A DNA stretch of 64,000 nt. Source: Sphingopyxis sp. CCNWLW2 (GTDB lineage: Bacteria > Pseudomonadota > Alphaproteobacteria > Sphingomonadales > Sphingomonadaceae). The DNA lies in contig NZ_JBAWKJ010000001.1 in NCBI RefSeq assembly GCF_037095755.1, forward strand, positions 1,677,001 to 1,741,000. The letters are read 5' to 3'. The notes under the pieces were generated by a model. That model saw nothing but the letters and a program-made list of their open reading frames with translations, had not been told where the DNA came from and searched no databases. The stretch's first letter is position 1, and each line of letters opens with the position of its first letter. The translations under genes and the position numbers were made by a program. Shown piece after piece: positions 24,105-33,151 of this stretch.

Positions 24105-24677
24105 TTAGCTGAAGTTCACCATCGCATAGAGCATCGGGATCGACAGCAAAGTGTTGGTCCGCGAAAAGATCATCGCGGTCTTCGCGGCCTTCGCCTTGGT
24201 CGCATCGTCTGCCTCGACGATACCCAGTGCCTTTTTCTGGTTCGGCCAGATCAGGAACCACACGTTGAACGCCATGATGAGCCCCAGCCACATGCCGACG
24301 CCGATCAGCTTGTACGGGTCCTGAAGGCCCAGCGCGGGCGCCAGATATTTGGCGTGGCCCGCGATCGCGAGGCCGAGCAGCACGGTGACGAGCGCCGCCC
24401 AGCGGAACCAGAACAGCGCGGCGGGCGCGATATGCTTGCCGACGGCGGGTTTCAGTTCGGCCGGGATCTTCGGCATCGTCGGAATCTGGACGAAGTTGAA
24501 ATAGTAGAGCAGGCCGATCCACAGCACGCCGAAGAAGGTGTGCAGCCAGCGCATGATAGCATTGCCCGCGGCGACCCCGTCCTCGAAATTCTGGCCATTG
24601 AGGCACAGCATCAGGACGATCGCGAGCACGAGGCCCGCGCCGAGCACGGCGTGCAGGTTTCCGAAAAATTTATCCAT
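24105..24677 (-). CDS. PuuD/urate-oxidase-N-terminal-like membrane protein
   Basis: A 190-residue membrane protein with four to five helices (about residues 5-26, 43-66, 84-106, 123-146 and 168-186), including 'MRWLHTFFGVLWIGLLYYFNF' and 'AFNVWFLIWPNQKKAL'. This matches the membrane domain (DUF989/Urate_ox_N) fused to cytochrome c in urate hydroxylase PuuD, but no cytochrome domain or CXXCH is present, so a role in urate oxidation is not supported. Conserved His residues in helices hint at haem binding. It is a single-gene transcript with its own terminator. Confidence 0.7.
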   Translation of the reverse strand: MDKFFGNLHAVLGAGLVLAIVLMLCLNGQNFEDGVAAGNAIMRWLHTFFGVLWIGLLYYFNFVQIPTMPKIPAELKPAVGKHIAPAALFWFRWAALVTVLLGLAIAGHAKYLAPALGLQDPYKLIGVGMWLGLIMAFNVWFLIWPNQKKALGIVEADDATKAKAAKTAMIFSRTNTLLSIPMLYAMVNFS

Positions 24678-24758
24678 GGCAGTTCCCCCTGTTTATCGCG
24701 GCGCCGCGTGCGACCCGGAGCCGGTGACGCAGCTATGCCAGCGCGGCGGGGAAATGCA

Positions 24759-25448
24759 TCAACTTTTGTCGGTTCCGGCCTCTTCGGGAACGGCGAGGCC
24801 GTTCTTCAGCATCACCGGGACCTGGCTGAAAGTGAAGAGGAAGGAGAGGGCGGTGACGCCCCAGACCTTGATCGTCAGCCACAGGTCGAAGCTCATCTGC
24901 TTCGTCTGGATCAGCTCGTACATTACATGGTTGGCGATACCGAGCGCGGCAAAGAAAATCCCCCAGTTGCGCGACAGCAGCAGCCAGCCGCGGTCGGTGA
25001 GCCCCTCGAGCGCCGATTGCAGCAGATATTTGAGCATCGGCTTCTTGAACCAGTAACCGCCGAGCAGCAGCGCCGCGAAAGCGCCATAGATGATCGTCGG
25101 CTTCATCACGATGAAGCGCTCGTCGTGGAACCAGATGGTCAGCGCGCCGAAGCCGAGGACGAGGATGCTCGACATCCACAGCATCGGCGAAATCTTGCCG
25201 AGCTTCCATTTCGACACGACCATCGCGACGACGATCGCGACCATGAAGGCGACGGTGCCCTTGATCGCCGCGGTCGTCGCCGCGAATGCGCCTTCGCCTC
25301 CGGAAGAGAATTTATAGGCGAGGAAGAAGACCAGCAAAGGCCCGAAATCGATCACGAAGTTGAGCCAGCCATGTTTCGCCGGCGGGGGAGCCGGGACCGC
25401 CTCGGGGCCACCCGGCAGCTGGTCGATCTGGTCGAGCTGATCGCTCAT
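24759..25448 (-). CDS. yciB: Inner membrane septation protein YciB/IspZ
   Basis: A 229-residue protein. A cytoplasmic Pro-rich N terminus of about 28 residues is followed by five or six membrane helices with the family signature 'NFVIDFGPLLVFFLAYKF' and 'KPTIIYGAFAALLLGGYWF'. YciB (intracellular septation protein A) is an inner-membrane protein linked to cell-envelope synthesis and division. Its start overlaps the ftsY stop by 4 bp, so it is the last gene of the dapF-mtaB-ftsY-yciB operon. Confidence 0.92.
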   Translation of the reverse strand: MSDQLDQIDQLPGGPEAVPAPPPAKHGWLNFVIDFGPLLVFFLAYKFSSGGEGAFAATTAAIKGTVAFMVAIVVAMVVSKWKLGKISPMLWMSSILVLGFGALTIWFHDERFIVMKPTIIYGAFAALLLGGYWFKKPMLKYLLQSALEGLTDRGWLLLSRNWGIFFAALGIANHVMYELIQTKQMSFDLWLTIKVWGVTALSFLFTFSQVPVMLKNGLAVPEEAGTDKS

Positions 25449-26371
25449 CGGATATTTCCTGCAATAATTCCCGCGATCTCGTCGGCATCGAACGGGCGAA
25501 GGTCGTCGATGGTTTCACCGATCCCGATCGCGTGGATCGGAAGCCCGTGGCGCTCGGCGGCGGAGACGAGCACGCCGCCGCGCGCGGTGCCGTCGAGCTT
25601 GGTCATCACGAGGCCGGTGACGCCCGCGACCTCGCGGAACACGTCGATCTGCGACAGCGCATTCTGCCCCGTCGTCGCGTCGAGCACGAGCACGACATCG
25701 TGCGGCGCGGCGGGGTTGAGGCGGCCGAGCACGCGCTTGATCTTGGCGAGCTCGTCCATCAGCTCGCGCTTGTTCTGGAGGCGCCCGGCGGTGTCGACGA
25801 TCAGCACGTCGATGCCGGTCGCGGTCGCCTGTTTGACCGCATCGAACACGATGCCGGCGCTGTCGCCGCCCTCGGGCCCCGCCATGATCGGCACGCCGAG
25901 CCGTTCGGCCCAGACCTTGAGCTGGCCGATCGCGGCGGCGCGGAAGGTGTCGCCCGCGACGAGCATCACGCCATAATCCTGTTCCTGGAACAGGTGCGCG
26001 AGCTTGGCGATCGTCGTCGTCTTGCCCGACCCGTTGACCCCGATCACGAGGATGACCTGCGGGCGCGGAAAGGCGTCGATGTCGAGCGGTTCGGCGACGG
26101 GGCGCAGCACGGCCGCAATCTCTTCGGCGACGACCTTGCGCAATTCCTCGGTGCCGTTCGCGGCGATGTCGCGGCGCTCGGCGAGGCGGCTCCGGATGCG
26201 CTCGGCCATCGCGGGACCAAGGTCGGCGGTGATCAGCGCCTCCTCGATGCGGTCGAGATCATCCTCGTCGAGCCGCGCCTTGCCGGTCAGTCCGGCGAGA
26301 TTTTCGCCGAGCCGTTCCGACGTGCGGCGAAATCCGCCGAGCAGCCGTTCGCTCCAGCTTTGGCCGGTCAT
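25445..26371 (-). CDS. ftsY: Signal recognition particle receptor FtsY
   Basis: A 308-residue SRP GTPase made of the N and G domains only: GVNGSGKTT (G1), 'DTFRAAAIGQL' (G2), 'DTAGRLQNK' (G3), 'TKLDGTARGG' (G4) and the closing 'GIGETIDDLRPFDADEIAGII'. The long acidic A domain of E. coli FtsY is missing, as in many alphaproteobacteria. It docks SRP-ribosome complexes, through Ffh (encoded at 30459-31907), at the inner membrane. It overlaps mtaB and yciB by 4 bp on each side. Confidence 0.97.
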   Translation of the reverse strand: MTGQSWSERLLGGFRRTSERLGENLAGLTGKARLDEDDLDRIEEALITADLGPAMAERIRSRLAERRDIAANGTEELRKVVAEEIAAVLRPVAEPLDIDAFPRPQVILVIGVNGSGKTTTIAKLAHLFQEQDYGVMLVAGDTFRAAAIGQLKVWAERLGVPIMAGPEGGDSAGIVFDAVKQATATGIDVLIVDTAGRLQNKRELMDELAKIKRVLGRLNPAAPHDVVLVLDATTGQNALSQIDVFREVAGVTGLVMTKLDGTARGGVLVSAAERHGLPIHAIGIGETIDDLRPFDADEIAGIIAGNIR

Positions 26372-27702
26372 GCCGCGATATCCTTTGCTTGCGTGGGGAT
26401 GGCGATCATCCGGTCGCCGTCGCGTGCGGTCAGGCGCACGTCAATGATGGTGCCGGGCGCCGCGGGTGCGGTCAGCGCCACGGCGGCGAAATTTTCGGCA
26501 TGGCCGCTGACGCTGTCGCGCTCGACGAGCATCGATACGGTGCGGCCGACCTGTGTATCGAGCCAGTCCTGACGTCGCCGCGCATTGGCCTCGCGCAGGA
26601 TCGCCGCGCGCTCGCGTGCGATCGTGCGCCCGACCTGCGGCATCCGCGCGGCGGGCGTCCCGGCGCGCGGGCTGTACGGAAAGATATGCCCGAAGACGAT
26701 GTCGCAATCGTCGATCAGCGCCAGCGAGTTCGCGAACATCGCGTCATCCTCGGTCGGAAAGCCCGCGATCAGGTCGGCGCCGATCGCGATCTCGGCGCGC
26801 GCGGCCTTCAATCGCTCGATCAGGCGCACCGCGTCGGCGCGGCGATGGCGGCGCTTCATGCGCGTCAGCACCATATCGTCGCCGGCCTGCAGCGACAGAT
26901 GGACATGCGGCATCACGCGCACCTCCTGCGTGAGCAGGGCGAATAGCGCGTCGTCGATCCGGTCCGGGTCGAGCGACGAGAGGCGGAGGCGCTCGACCGG
27001 CAGCGCCAGCAACGCCTCGACCAGCGCGGCCAATGTCGTGCCGCTGTCGTCGCCATAGCTGGCGAGGTCGACCCCGGTCAGGATGATTTCGCGCTGCCCG
27101 CGGTCGAGTGCGGTTTGCGCGGAGGCAACCACGGCATCGACGCTCGCCGACCGCGCCGTGCCGCGCGCGAGCACCGTCGCGCAAAAGGTGCAGCTGTGCG
27201 AGCAGCCTGTCTGGACGCCAAGGAACGCGCGGGCATGGTCGGCGCCGGAGAGGGCGGGGGCATAGGAACGAGAAGCGTGCCCCTGCGAAGGCAGGGGCCC
27301 ATCTCCCGCCGGTTCGAGTTGGAGCCCACCGGAGATGGGTCGTGTCGGGAGGCACGTGACTCCCGACACCCTTCGCGGGGACGCGGCGTTTTGATAGCTC
27401 TCAGCCAAACCCTTCGCATCATTGGACACCACCCGCGCGCCCATCGCCTGGAATGCATCTCGCTCCAGCTCCGCCGCGCATCCGGTGACCACGACCTCGG
27501 CGCCCGGCCGCTCGCGCAGCGCGCGCCGCACCGCCTGCCGCGCCTGCCGCACCGCCTCGTCGGTCACCGCGCAGCTGTTGAAGACGATCGTATCGCGCAC
27601 GCCCGCGGCGCGCACGGCCGCGCGAACCCCTTCGCCCTCGGCGATGTTCAGCCGGCAACCGAAATTGACGACCTCTTGCCGGTCGACGAGGGAAGCGCTC
27701 AT
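26368..27702 (-). CDS. mtaB: tRNA t6A37 methylthiotransferase MtaB with repeat-encoded insertion
   Basis: A 444-residue radical SAM methylthiotransferase that makes ms2t6A at tRNA position 37. The auxiliary cluster cysteines are Cys17 (GCRLN), Cys44 (NSCAV) and Cys75 (TGCAAE); the radical SAM cysteines are Cys167, 171 and 174 (GCSHSCTFC). A C-terminal TRAM-like region covers about 375-440. Between the two domains, residues 112-142 are encoded by three consecutive DNA hairpins (27279-27368) that look like a mobile palindromic repeat read in frame. This makes the gap between the third auxiliary Cys and the SAM motif about 30 residues longer than usual. Overlaps dapF and ftsY by 4 bp each. Confidence 0.93.
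   Translation of the reverse strand: MSASLVDRQEVVNFGCRLNIAEGEGVRAAVRAAGVRDTIVFNSCAVTDEAVRQARQAVRRALRERPGAEVVVTGCAAELERDAFQAMGARVVSNDAKGLAESYQNAASPRRVSGVTCLPTRPISGGLQLEPAGDGPLPSQGHASRSYAPALSGADHARAFLGVQTGCSHSCTFCATVLARGTARSASVDAVVASAQTALDRGQREIILTGVDLASYGDDSGTTLAALVEALLALPVERLRLSSLDPDRIDDALFALLTQEVRVMPHVHLSLQAGDDMVLTRMKRRHRRADAVRLIERLKAARAEIAIGADLIAGFPTEDDAMFANSLALIDDCDIVFGHIFPYSPRAGTPAARMPQVGRTIARERAAILREANARRRQDWLDTQVGRTVSMLVERDSVSGHAENFAAVALTAPAAPGTIIDVRLTARDGDRMIAIPTQAKDIAA
27279..27368. repeat. Palindromic repeat inserted in frame inside mtaB
   Basis: Three hairpins in 90 bp: GCCCCTGC (27279-27286)/GCAGGGGC (27291-27298); CCCATCTCC (27298-27306)/GGAGATGGG (27331-27339); TGTCGGGAG (27343-27351)/CTCCCGACA (27360-27368). 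They have the look of intergenic REP/BIME elements, yet here the 90 bp add exactly 30 codons without a stop. Confidence 0.75.
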
Positions 27703-28505
27703 CCGAACTGCGCCCAGTCGGTCTCGCCCTCATAGACGCGCGTCGCGGCGCCGCTCATCACGATCGGCTCGCCGGGCGCCCAGCGGATGACGAGGTCGCC
27801 GCCGGGCAGCGACACCGTCACCGGCGACTGGACGAGTCCCGCGCGGATCGCGGCAACCGCGGTCGCGCACGCGCCGGTGCCGCACGCCTGCGTCAGCCCG
27901 ACGCCGCGTTCCCAGACGCGCAGTTGCAGCTGGTTCTCGCCGTCGAGGCTCGCGACATTGACGTTGACGCGTTCGGGAAACAGCGGGTCGGTCTCGATCC
28001 GCGGGCCGAGTTCGTCGAGCGCGACGGCGTCGGCCTCGGGCACAAAGAAAACGATGTGCGGATTGCCGACATTGACCCCGGCGCCATGCTCCAGCTCGTC
28101 CCACGCGACGGGCATGTCGCGCGTGTCCATCGGCATCGCGAGCGGGATATGCTCCCAGTCGAATTCGGGTTCGCCCAGCACGACCTCGGCACCGCCGTCG
28201 GCAGGGGTGACGCGCAGCATGCCGCCCAGCGTCTCGATCACCGCGGGCTTGCCGATCAGCGTCGCGACGCAGCGCGTCGCATTGCCGCACGCCTCGACCT
28301 CGCCGCCGTCGGCGTTGAAGATGCGCATTTTCACGTCCGCGCTGGCCGAGGGTTCGAGCAGGATCAGCTGGTCGCACCCGATGCCGTGACGGCGGTCGGC
28401 GATCGCATGCGCGCGCGCCGGCGTCATTTCGACGCCATGCTCGCGCGCGTCGATCACGACAAAGTCGTTGCCGAGGCCGTGCATCTTGGTGAAGCGGTCT
28501 GCCAT
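27699..28505 (-). CDS. dapF: Diaminopimelate epimerase
   Basis: A 268-residue enzyme that interconverts LL- and meso-diaminopimelate for peptidoglycan and lysine synthesis. The two catalytic cysteines are Cys73 (EACGNATRC) and Cys208 (TQACGTGACA). The start MADRFTKMHGLGNDFVV is the conserved N terminus. It is the first gene of a four-gene overlapping operon with mtaB, ftsY and yciB, an arrangement found in many alphaproteobacteria. Length is typical. Confidence 0.97.
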   Translation of the reverse strand: MADRFTKMHGLGNDFVVIDAREHGVEMTPARAHAIADRRHGIGCDQLILLEPSASADVKMRIFNADGGEVEACGNATRCVATLIGKPAVIETLGGMLRVTPADGGAEVVLGEPEFDWEHIPLAMPMDTRDMPVAWDELEHGAGVNVGNPHIVFFVPEADAVALDELGPRIETDPLFPERVNVNVASLDGENQLQLRVWERGVGLTQACGTGACATAVAAIRAGLVQSPVTVSLPGGDLVIRWAPGEPIVMSGAATRVYEGETDWAQFG

Positions 28506-28556
28506 AGTCCGCGCATGTAAGGGCGCGCGGGCGCGAAGTCTAGCGATGCGGCGGGA

Positions 28557-30188
28557 TCAGGCCGTCTTGCGCAGCGGCGCGTCCTCGCTGGCGTCGGGGC
28601 CGGCGGGCGGCGCCATCGGCGTGCGCAGCAGGCCGCGGTCGGCGAGCAGCCGTTCGGTGTCGGCCGCTGACGCGGCGCGGCCGAAATACCAACCCTGCCC
28701 CTTTGAACAGCCGAGGCGTGTCAGTTCGATCGCGGTCGCCTCATCCTCGACGCCCTCGGCGGTGATCGGCATGGCGAGGCTTTCGCCGAGCCGCACGATC
28801 GCGACGACGATCGCCTGTGCATCGGGACTGCCGCGCATCGCGGCGACGAAACTGCGGTCGATCTTGATCCGGTCGAACGGCAGCGCGCGCAGGTGCGACA
28901 GCGAACTATAGCCGGTGCCGAAATCGTCGAGGCTCAAGGACACGCCCTGATTCTTGAGGCTGGTGACGATCGATCGCACCAGCGGCAGATTCTCGAACAA
29001 AGAGCTTTCGGTGATCTCGACCTCGAGCTGCGCGGCCGGGAATCCGACCTCGACGAGCAGCTTGGTGAGCTTCTGGCTGAACCACGGGTCTTTCAGCTGC
29101 TGCGGCGAGATGTTGACCGCGAGCATGATCGTCGGATCCCAGCGCTTGGCGACCTCCATCGCCTCGCGGATCACCTGCAGCGACAATTCGCCGATCAGTC
29201 CGCTTTCCTCGGCGACCGGGATGAAGCGTTCGGGCGGGATCATGCCATATTCGGGCGATTCCCACCGCATCAGCATTTCGAAGCCGATCAGGCGCCCGCT
29301 GGCGATGTCGACCTGCGGTTCGAAATGCGGGACGAATTCGCCGCGCGGCATGCCGTCGCGGATGCCGGTTTCAATCTGGTTGCGGACCTGTACCGCCATC
29401 TCCATCCCGGCCTCGAACCAGCAGAAGCGGTTCCGGCCCTCGTCCTTGCAATGATACATCGCGATGTCGGCCTGGCGGACCATGGTTTCCATCGTGACGC
29501 TGGCATCGCTGGCGAGCGAGATGCCGAGCGACGCGCCGACCCGGATCTGCTGCGCGTCGTGCGTGACGCTATTGTCGAGCGCCATGACGAGTTCGGCGGC
29601 GAGTGCATCGACGTCGGCGCGCGCCGCGGGTTCGAACACCAGCATCGCGACGAATTCGTCGCCGCCGAGCCGCGCCTTGGTGGCGTTGGGCGGCAACACG
29701 GCCGAGATGCGCTCGGCGGCGACCTGCAGCACGCGGTCGCCCGCGGCATGGCCGTGGATGTCGTTGACGGTCTTGAAATGGTCGAGATCGAGCAGGAACA
29801 ACGCGACCTGACGCTTTTCGGCGATCGCACTCGCGATCTGGCGCTGCCCCGTCGCGAGCAGCGCCCGGCGATTGAGGAAGCCCGTCAGCGGGTCGGTGTC
29901 GGCGAGGTAGCGCGCGCGCTGCTCGGCCTCGGTACGCTCGAGGATTTCGCGATTGAGATCCTTGTAGCGGCGCCAGCCGAACAGGATCAGCGCGACATTG
30001 AGAATCACCGCCGTCGCCAGCGCGCGGTCGGGGCCGCCGCCGATGCCGATCAGCGCGCGAACGGCCGCCTGCATCACATTGCTGCCCGTCCCCACGAACA
30101 ACAGGATCGCGGCGACGACGATGCCGCCGGCTATGATGTCGCGTTTGGCGCCCTCGCTGCGGTCGAATGGCTTCGGCGTCGATGTCAT
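28557..30188 (-). CDS. Membrane-bound GGDEF-EAL cyclic-di-GMP protein
   Basis: A 543-residue protein. Two membrane helices (about residues 21-40 and 54-72) are followed by a GGDEF domain (about 98-260, active-site motif LGGDEF) and an EAL domain (about 275-525). The GGDEF half has no RxxD inhibitory site upstream of the active motif. In the EAL half the EAL triad reads EML, but the metal and catalytic residues are kept: the Asn in 'VNISPQQL', Glu in 'ITESS', 'DDFGTGYS', Lys in 'IKIDRSF' and 'AEGVED'. So both synthesis and breakdown of c-di-GMP look possible. There is no PAS or receiver domain. ATG 30188 is used; a GTG five codons earlier is possible. Confidence 0.88.
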   Translation of the reverse strand: MTSTPKPFDRSEGAKRDIIAGGIVVAAILLFVGTGSNVMQAAVRALIGIGGGPDRALATAVILNVALILFGWRRYKDLNREILERTEAEQRARYLADTDPLTGFLNRRALLATGQRQIASAIAEKRQVALFLLDLDHFKTVNDIHGHAAGDRVLQVAAERISAVLPPNATKARLGGDEFVAMLVFEPAARADVDALAAELVMALDNSVTHDAQQIRVGASLGISLASDASVTMETMVRQADIAMYHCKDEGRNRFCWFEAGMEMAVQVRNQIETGIRDGMPRGEFVPHFEPQVDIASGRLIGFEMLMRWESPEYGMIPPERFIPVAEESGLIGELSLQVIREAMEVAKRWDPTIMLAVNISPQQLKDPWFSQKLTKLLVEVGFPAAQLEVEITESSLFENLPLVRSIVTSLKNQGVSLSLDDFGTGYSSLSHLRALPFDRIKIDRSFVAAMRGSPDAQAIVVAIVRLGESLAMPITAEGVEDEATAIELTRLGCSKGQGWYFGRAASAADTERLLADRGLLRTPMAPPAGPDASEDAPLRKTA

Positions 30189-30290
30189 ATGAATTTGTCC
30201 CACCCTTATGGGCTCTATGGGGGCAAAGCGGTGAAATTTGGGTTAAGTGCGCCGCCGACGCGTCGTTCACGCGCGCATGGCCACCGCGAC

Positions 30291-30319
30291 TTGCCTTTGA
30301 CGCCGCTTTTGCGTAAAGG
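30291..30319 (+). promoter_or_regulatory. Candidate promoter of ffh-rpsP-rimM
   Basis: TTGCCT (30291-30296), a 17-nt spacer and TAAAGG (30314-30319). A start near 30327 leaves a leader of about 130 nt before the ffh GTG at 30459. The 270-bp gap between the GGDEF-EAL gene and ffh otherwise shows no gene. Confidence 0.4.
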
Positions 30320-30458
30320 CCGCCGCGTCCACGCGCATTTTGCGTTCGGGCATATCGACATCCGCGACGGAAACACTGTCCACGGATACCGCTGGTTGGC
30401 GAGGTTTCGCTCACCGGCGTGTTTTGCGTTGCGGGCGTTGTAGGCAAGGATTTTGGCT

Positions 30459-31907
30459 GTGTTCGATAGTCTGAGCAATCGGCTTGGCGATGTTTTCGGG
30501 AAGCTCCGCGGCCGCGGCGCGCTGACCGAGGCCGACGTGCGCGCGGCGATGCGCGAAGTGCGAATCGCCCTGCTTGAGGCCGACGTCGCGCTGCCCGTCG
30601 TGCGCAGCTTCGTCGACCAGGTCACCGAACTCGCGATCGGCCAGAATGTCCTGCGCTCGGTCACGCCGGGGCAGCAGGTCGTCAAGATCGTCAGCGACGC
30701 GCTGACCGAAATGCTCGGCTCCGAAACCGCCGAGCTCGAAATCGCCGTCACCCCGCCCGCCGTCATTATGATGGTCGGTCTGCAGGGCTCGGGTAAAACG
30801 ACGACCACCGCGAAGATCGCGAAGCGGCTCAAGGAAAAAGAGCGCAAGAAGGTGCTGATGGCGTCGCTCGACGTCAATCGCCCCGCCGCGCAGGAACAGC
30901 TCGCCGTCCTCGGTCAGCAGATCGACGTCGCGACCCTGCCGATCGTCGCGGGGCAGCAGCCGGTCGAAATCGCGCAGCGCGCGCTGCAGGCCGCGAAGCT
31001 CCAGGGCTATGACGTCCTGATGCTCGACACAGCGGGCCGTCTCCACGTCGACCAGCAATTGATGGACGAGATGCAGGCGGTGTCGCGTACGGCGAACCCC
31101 GCCGAAACCTTGCTCGTCGTCGACAGCCTGACGGGTCAGGACGCGGTGCAGGTCGCGCAGCGCTTCACCGATCAGGTGCCGCTCACCGGCGTTGTGCTTA
31201 CCCGCATGGACGGCGACGCGCGCGGCGGTGCCGCGCTCTCGATGCGCGCCGTCACCGGCAAGCCGATCAAATTCGCGGGCACGGGCGAAAAGCTCGACGG
31301 GCTCGAACTCTTCCAGCCGTCGCGCATCGCGGGCCGCATCCTCGGCATGGGCGACGTTGTCAGCCTCGTCGAGCGTGCCGCCGAGACGATCCAGGCCGAA
31401 GAGGCCGAGGCGATGGCGGCGAAGATGGCCAAGGGCATCTTCGACCTCAACGACCTCCGCACGCAATTGAACCAGATGCGCCGCATGGGCGGCCTCGGCG
31501 CGCTCGCGGGCATGATCCCCGGGATCAAGAAGGCGCAGGCGCAGATGGCGGCGGGCGCTGCCGACGACAAGATGCTCATCCACTTCGACGCGATCATGGG
31601 CTCGATGACTCCGAAAGAGCGCGCGAAGCCCGAAATCCTGACCGCGAAGCGCAAGATCCGCATCGCCAACGGGTCGGGCACAACGGTGCAGCAGGTCAAC
31701 AAGGTGCTGAAGATGCACCAGGAAATGGCCAGCGCGATGAAGAAGATCCGCAAGATGGGCGGGCTCAAGGGGCTCGGCGCGCTGTTCGGCAAGGGCGGCG
31801 GCATTCCCGGAATGGGCGGCATGGGCGGCGGCGGTGGTCTCCCCGGCCTTGGCGGGGGCGGATCGATCCCGCCCGAGCTCGCTAATCTGATGAATAAAAA
31901 GAAATAA
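30459..31907 (+). CDS. ffh: Signal recognition particle protein Ffh
   Basis: A 482-residue SRP54 GTPase. It has an N domain, a G domain with GLQGSGKTT, 'DVNRPAAQEQL', 'DTAGRLHVD' and 'TRMDGDARGG', and the Met-rich M domain (from about 300) that binds 4.5S RNA and signal peptides. It ends in a Gly/Met-rich tail. GTG 30459 (FDSLSNRLGDVF follows) is chosen because AAGGA lies 8 nt upstream and SRP54 proteins begin MFDSL; a TTG two codons earlier is less likely. It is followed by rpsP after 40 nt. Confidence 0.97.
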   Translation: MFDSLSNRLGDVFGKLRGRGALTEADVRAAMREVRIALLEADVALPVVRSFVDQVTELAIGQNVLRSVTPGQQVVKIVSDALTEMLGSETAELEIAVTPPAVIMMVGLQGSGKTTTTAKIAKRLKEKERKKVLMASLDVNRPAAQEQLAVLGQQIDVATLPIVAGQQPVEIAQRALQAAKLQGYDVLMLDTAGRLHVDQQLMDEMQAVSRTANPAETLLVVDSLTGQDAVQVAQRFTDQVPLTGVVLTRMDGDARGGAALSMRAVTGKPIKFAGTGEKLDGLELFQPSRIAGRILGMGDVVSLVERAAETIQAEEAEAMAAKMAKGIFDLNDLRTQLNQMRRMGGLGALAGMIPGIKKAQAQMAAGAADDKMLIHFDAIMGSMTPKERAKPEILTAKRKIRIANGSGTTVQQVNKVLKMHQEMASAMKKIRKMGGLKGLGALFGKGGGIPGMGGMGGGGGLPGLGGGGSIPPELANLMNKKK

Positions 31908-31947
31908 TCGACCCGACTTTAAACGTTAAACTCTGAAGGAAAATATC

Positions 31948-32595
31948 ATGGCAACCTCCATTCGCCTCGCACGCGGCGGTTCGAAAAAGCGTCCTTACTA
32001 CAAGATCGTCGTCGCCGATTCGCGCAGCCCGCGCGACGGCCGCTTCATCGAGCGTATCGGCAGCTACAACCCGCTGCTCGCCAAGGACAATCCCGAGCGC
32101 GTGAAGCTCGACGCCGACCGTGCGAAGCATTGGGTTTCGGTTGGCGCGCAGCCGACCGACCGCGTCGCCCGCTTCCTCGACGCTGCGGGCGTCCTCGAGC
32201 GCGCTGCCCGCAACAACCCGAACAAGGGTGTTCCCGGCGAAAAGGCCAAGGAACGCGCCGAAGAAAAGGCCCAGAAGCTGGCTGACGCCGAAGAAGCCGC
32301 AGCCGCAGCTGCCGCCGCTCCGGCCCCGGAACCCGAAGTCGAAGCTCCGGCTGAAGAAGCTGCCGCTCCCGAAGCCGCTGAATCGGATGCAACCGGTTCG
32401 GTGAAGAGCGAAGAAACCGCCGAAGCCGTTGCCGAAGCCGTCGCCGACGAAACCCCGGCTGACGCGACCGCCGAAGACGCGACCGCGATCGCCGAAGAAG
32501 TCGCCGAAGGCGGCCCGGTTGCCGAAGCCGAAGAAGCTCCGGCCGCTGAAGAAGCGCCCGCTGCTGAAGCTGGCGAAGAAAAGGCCGAAGGCTAA
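31948..32595 (+). CDS. rpsP: 30S ribosomal protein S16 with long acidic tail
   Basis: The first 85 residues or so are a standard S16 ([26 protein letters not shown]; '[10 protein letters not shown]'; '[12 protein letters not shown]'). The full protein is 215 residues, more than twice the usual length: a lysine-containing stretch ([18 protein letters not shown]) leads into about 110 residues composed almost only of Ala, Glu, Pro, Val, Asp and Thr, strongly acidic and presumably disordered. It binds 16S rRNA early in 30S assembly. The tail keeps the frame and GC3 pattern of the gene. rimM starts 3 nt after the stop. Confidence 0.96.
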   Translation: MATSIRLARGGSKKRPYYKIVVADSRSPRDGRFIERIGSYNPLLAKDNPERVKLDADRAKHWVSVGAQPTDRVARFLDAAGVLERAARNNPNKGVPGEKAKERAEEKAQKLADAEEAAAAAAAAPAPEPEVEAPAEEAAAPEAAESDATGSVKSEETAEAVAEAVADETPADATAEDATAIAEEVAEGGPVAEAEEAPAAEEAPAAEAGEEKAEG

Positions 32596-32598
32596 GTC

Positions 32599-33093
32599 TT
32601 GGCCGACGCGTCGCGCCCCGTCACCCTCGCCGCCATCGCCGGCGCGCACGGGGTGCGGGGCGAGGTGCGTCTCAAATTATTTGGCGAAGGCGCGGAGTCT
32701 CTCCGCGCCTTTTCCGTTTTCGACGCGGGCGACCGCAAGCTTACGTTGAAATCGGTGCGCCCCGCCAATCAGGGCGCGGTCGCGACCTTTGCCGAAATCA
32801 CCGACCGCAGCGGCGCCGAAGCGCTGCGCGGCACCGTGCTCACCGTCCCGCGCTCGGCGCTGCCGCCCCTGGGCGAGGGCGAATATTACCACCACGACCT
32901 GCTCGGCCTGCCGTGCGTGTCGACCGATGGCACGGCGATCGGCCATGTCGCCGCGATCGACAATTTCGGCGCGGGCGACATCCTCGAAATCGAAAAGCCC
33001 GACCGCAAGCGCTTCATGGTGCCGATGACCGCACAGGCGGTGCCGGCATGGACCGACGAGGTCGTGACCGTGAACGCGGCGTTCGTCGAATAG
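32599..33093 (+). CDS. rimM: 16S rRNA processing protein RimM
   Basis: A 164-residue protein: an N-terminal RimM barrel ('AAIAGAHGVRGEVRLKLF', residues about 10-27) and a C-terminal PRC-barrel domain ('YYHHDLLGLPCVSTDG' to 'RFMVPMTAQAVPAW'). It helps mature the 30S head region. It starts with TTG 3 nt after the rpsP stop, and no better start exists. The usual next gene, trmD, lies 4.4 kb downstream, so this operon is split here. Confidence 0.94.
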   Translation: MADASRPVTLAAIAGAHGVRGEVRLKLFGEGAESLRAFSVFDAGDRKLTLKSVRPANQGAVATFAEITDRSGAEALRGTVLTVPRSALPPLGEGEYYHHDLLGLPCVSTDGTAIGHVAAIDNFGAGDILEIEKPDRKRFMVPMTAQAVPAWTDEVVTVNAAFVE

Positions 33094-33151
33094 CCGATTG
33101 TCCTGACCCGCCAGTCTGATAGCCCCGTCGCAAATGACCGGGGAGATTGTC

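Noticed and set aside
24105..24677. Assignment of the PuuD-like gene as urate hydroxylase
   Set aside because: The cytochrome c domain required for urate oxidation is absent, and no purine-catabolism genes are nearby.
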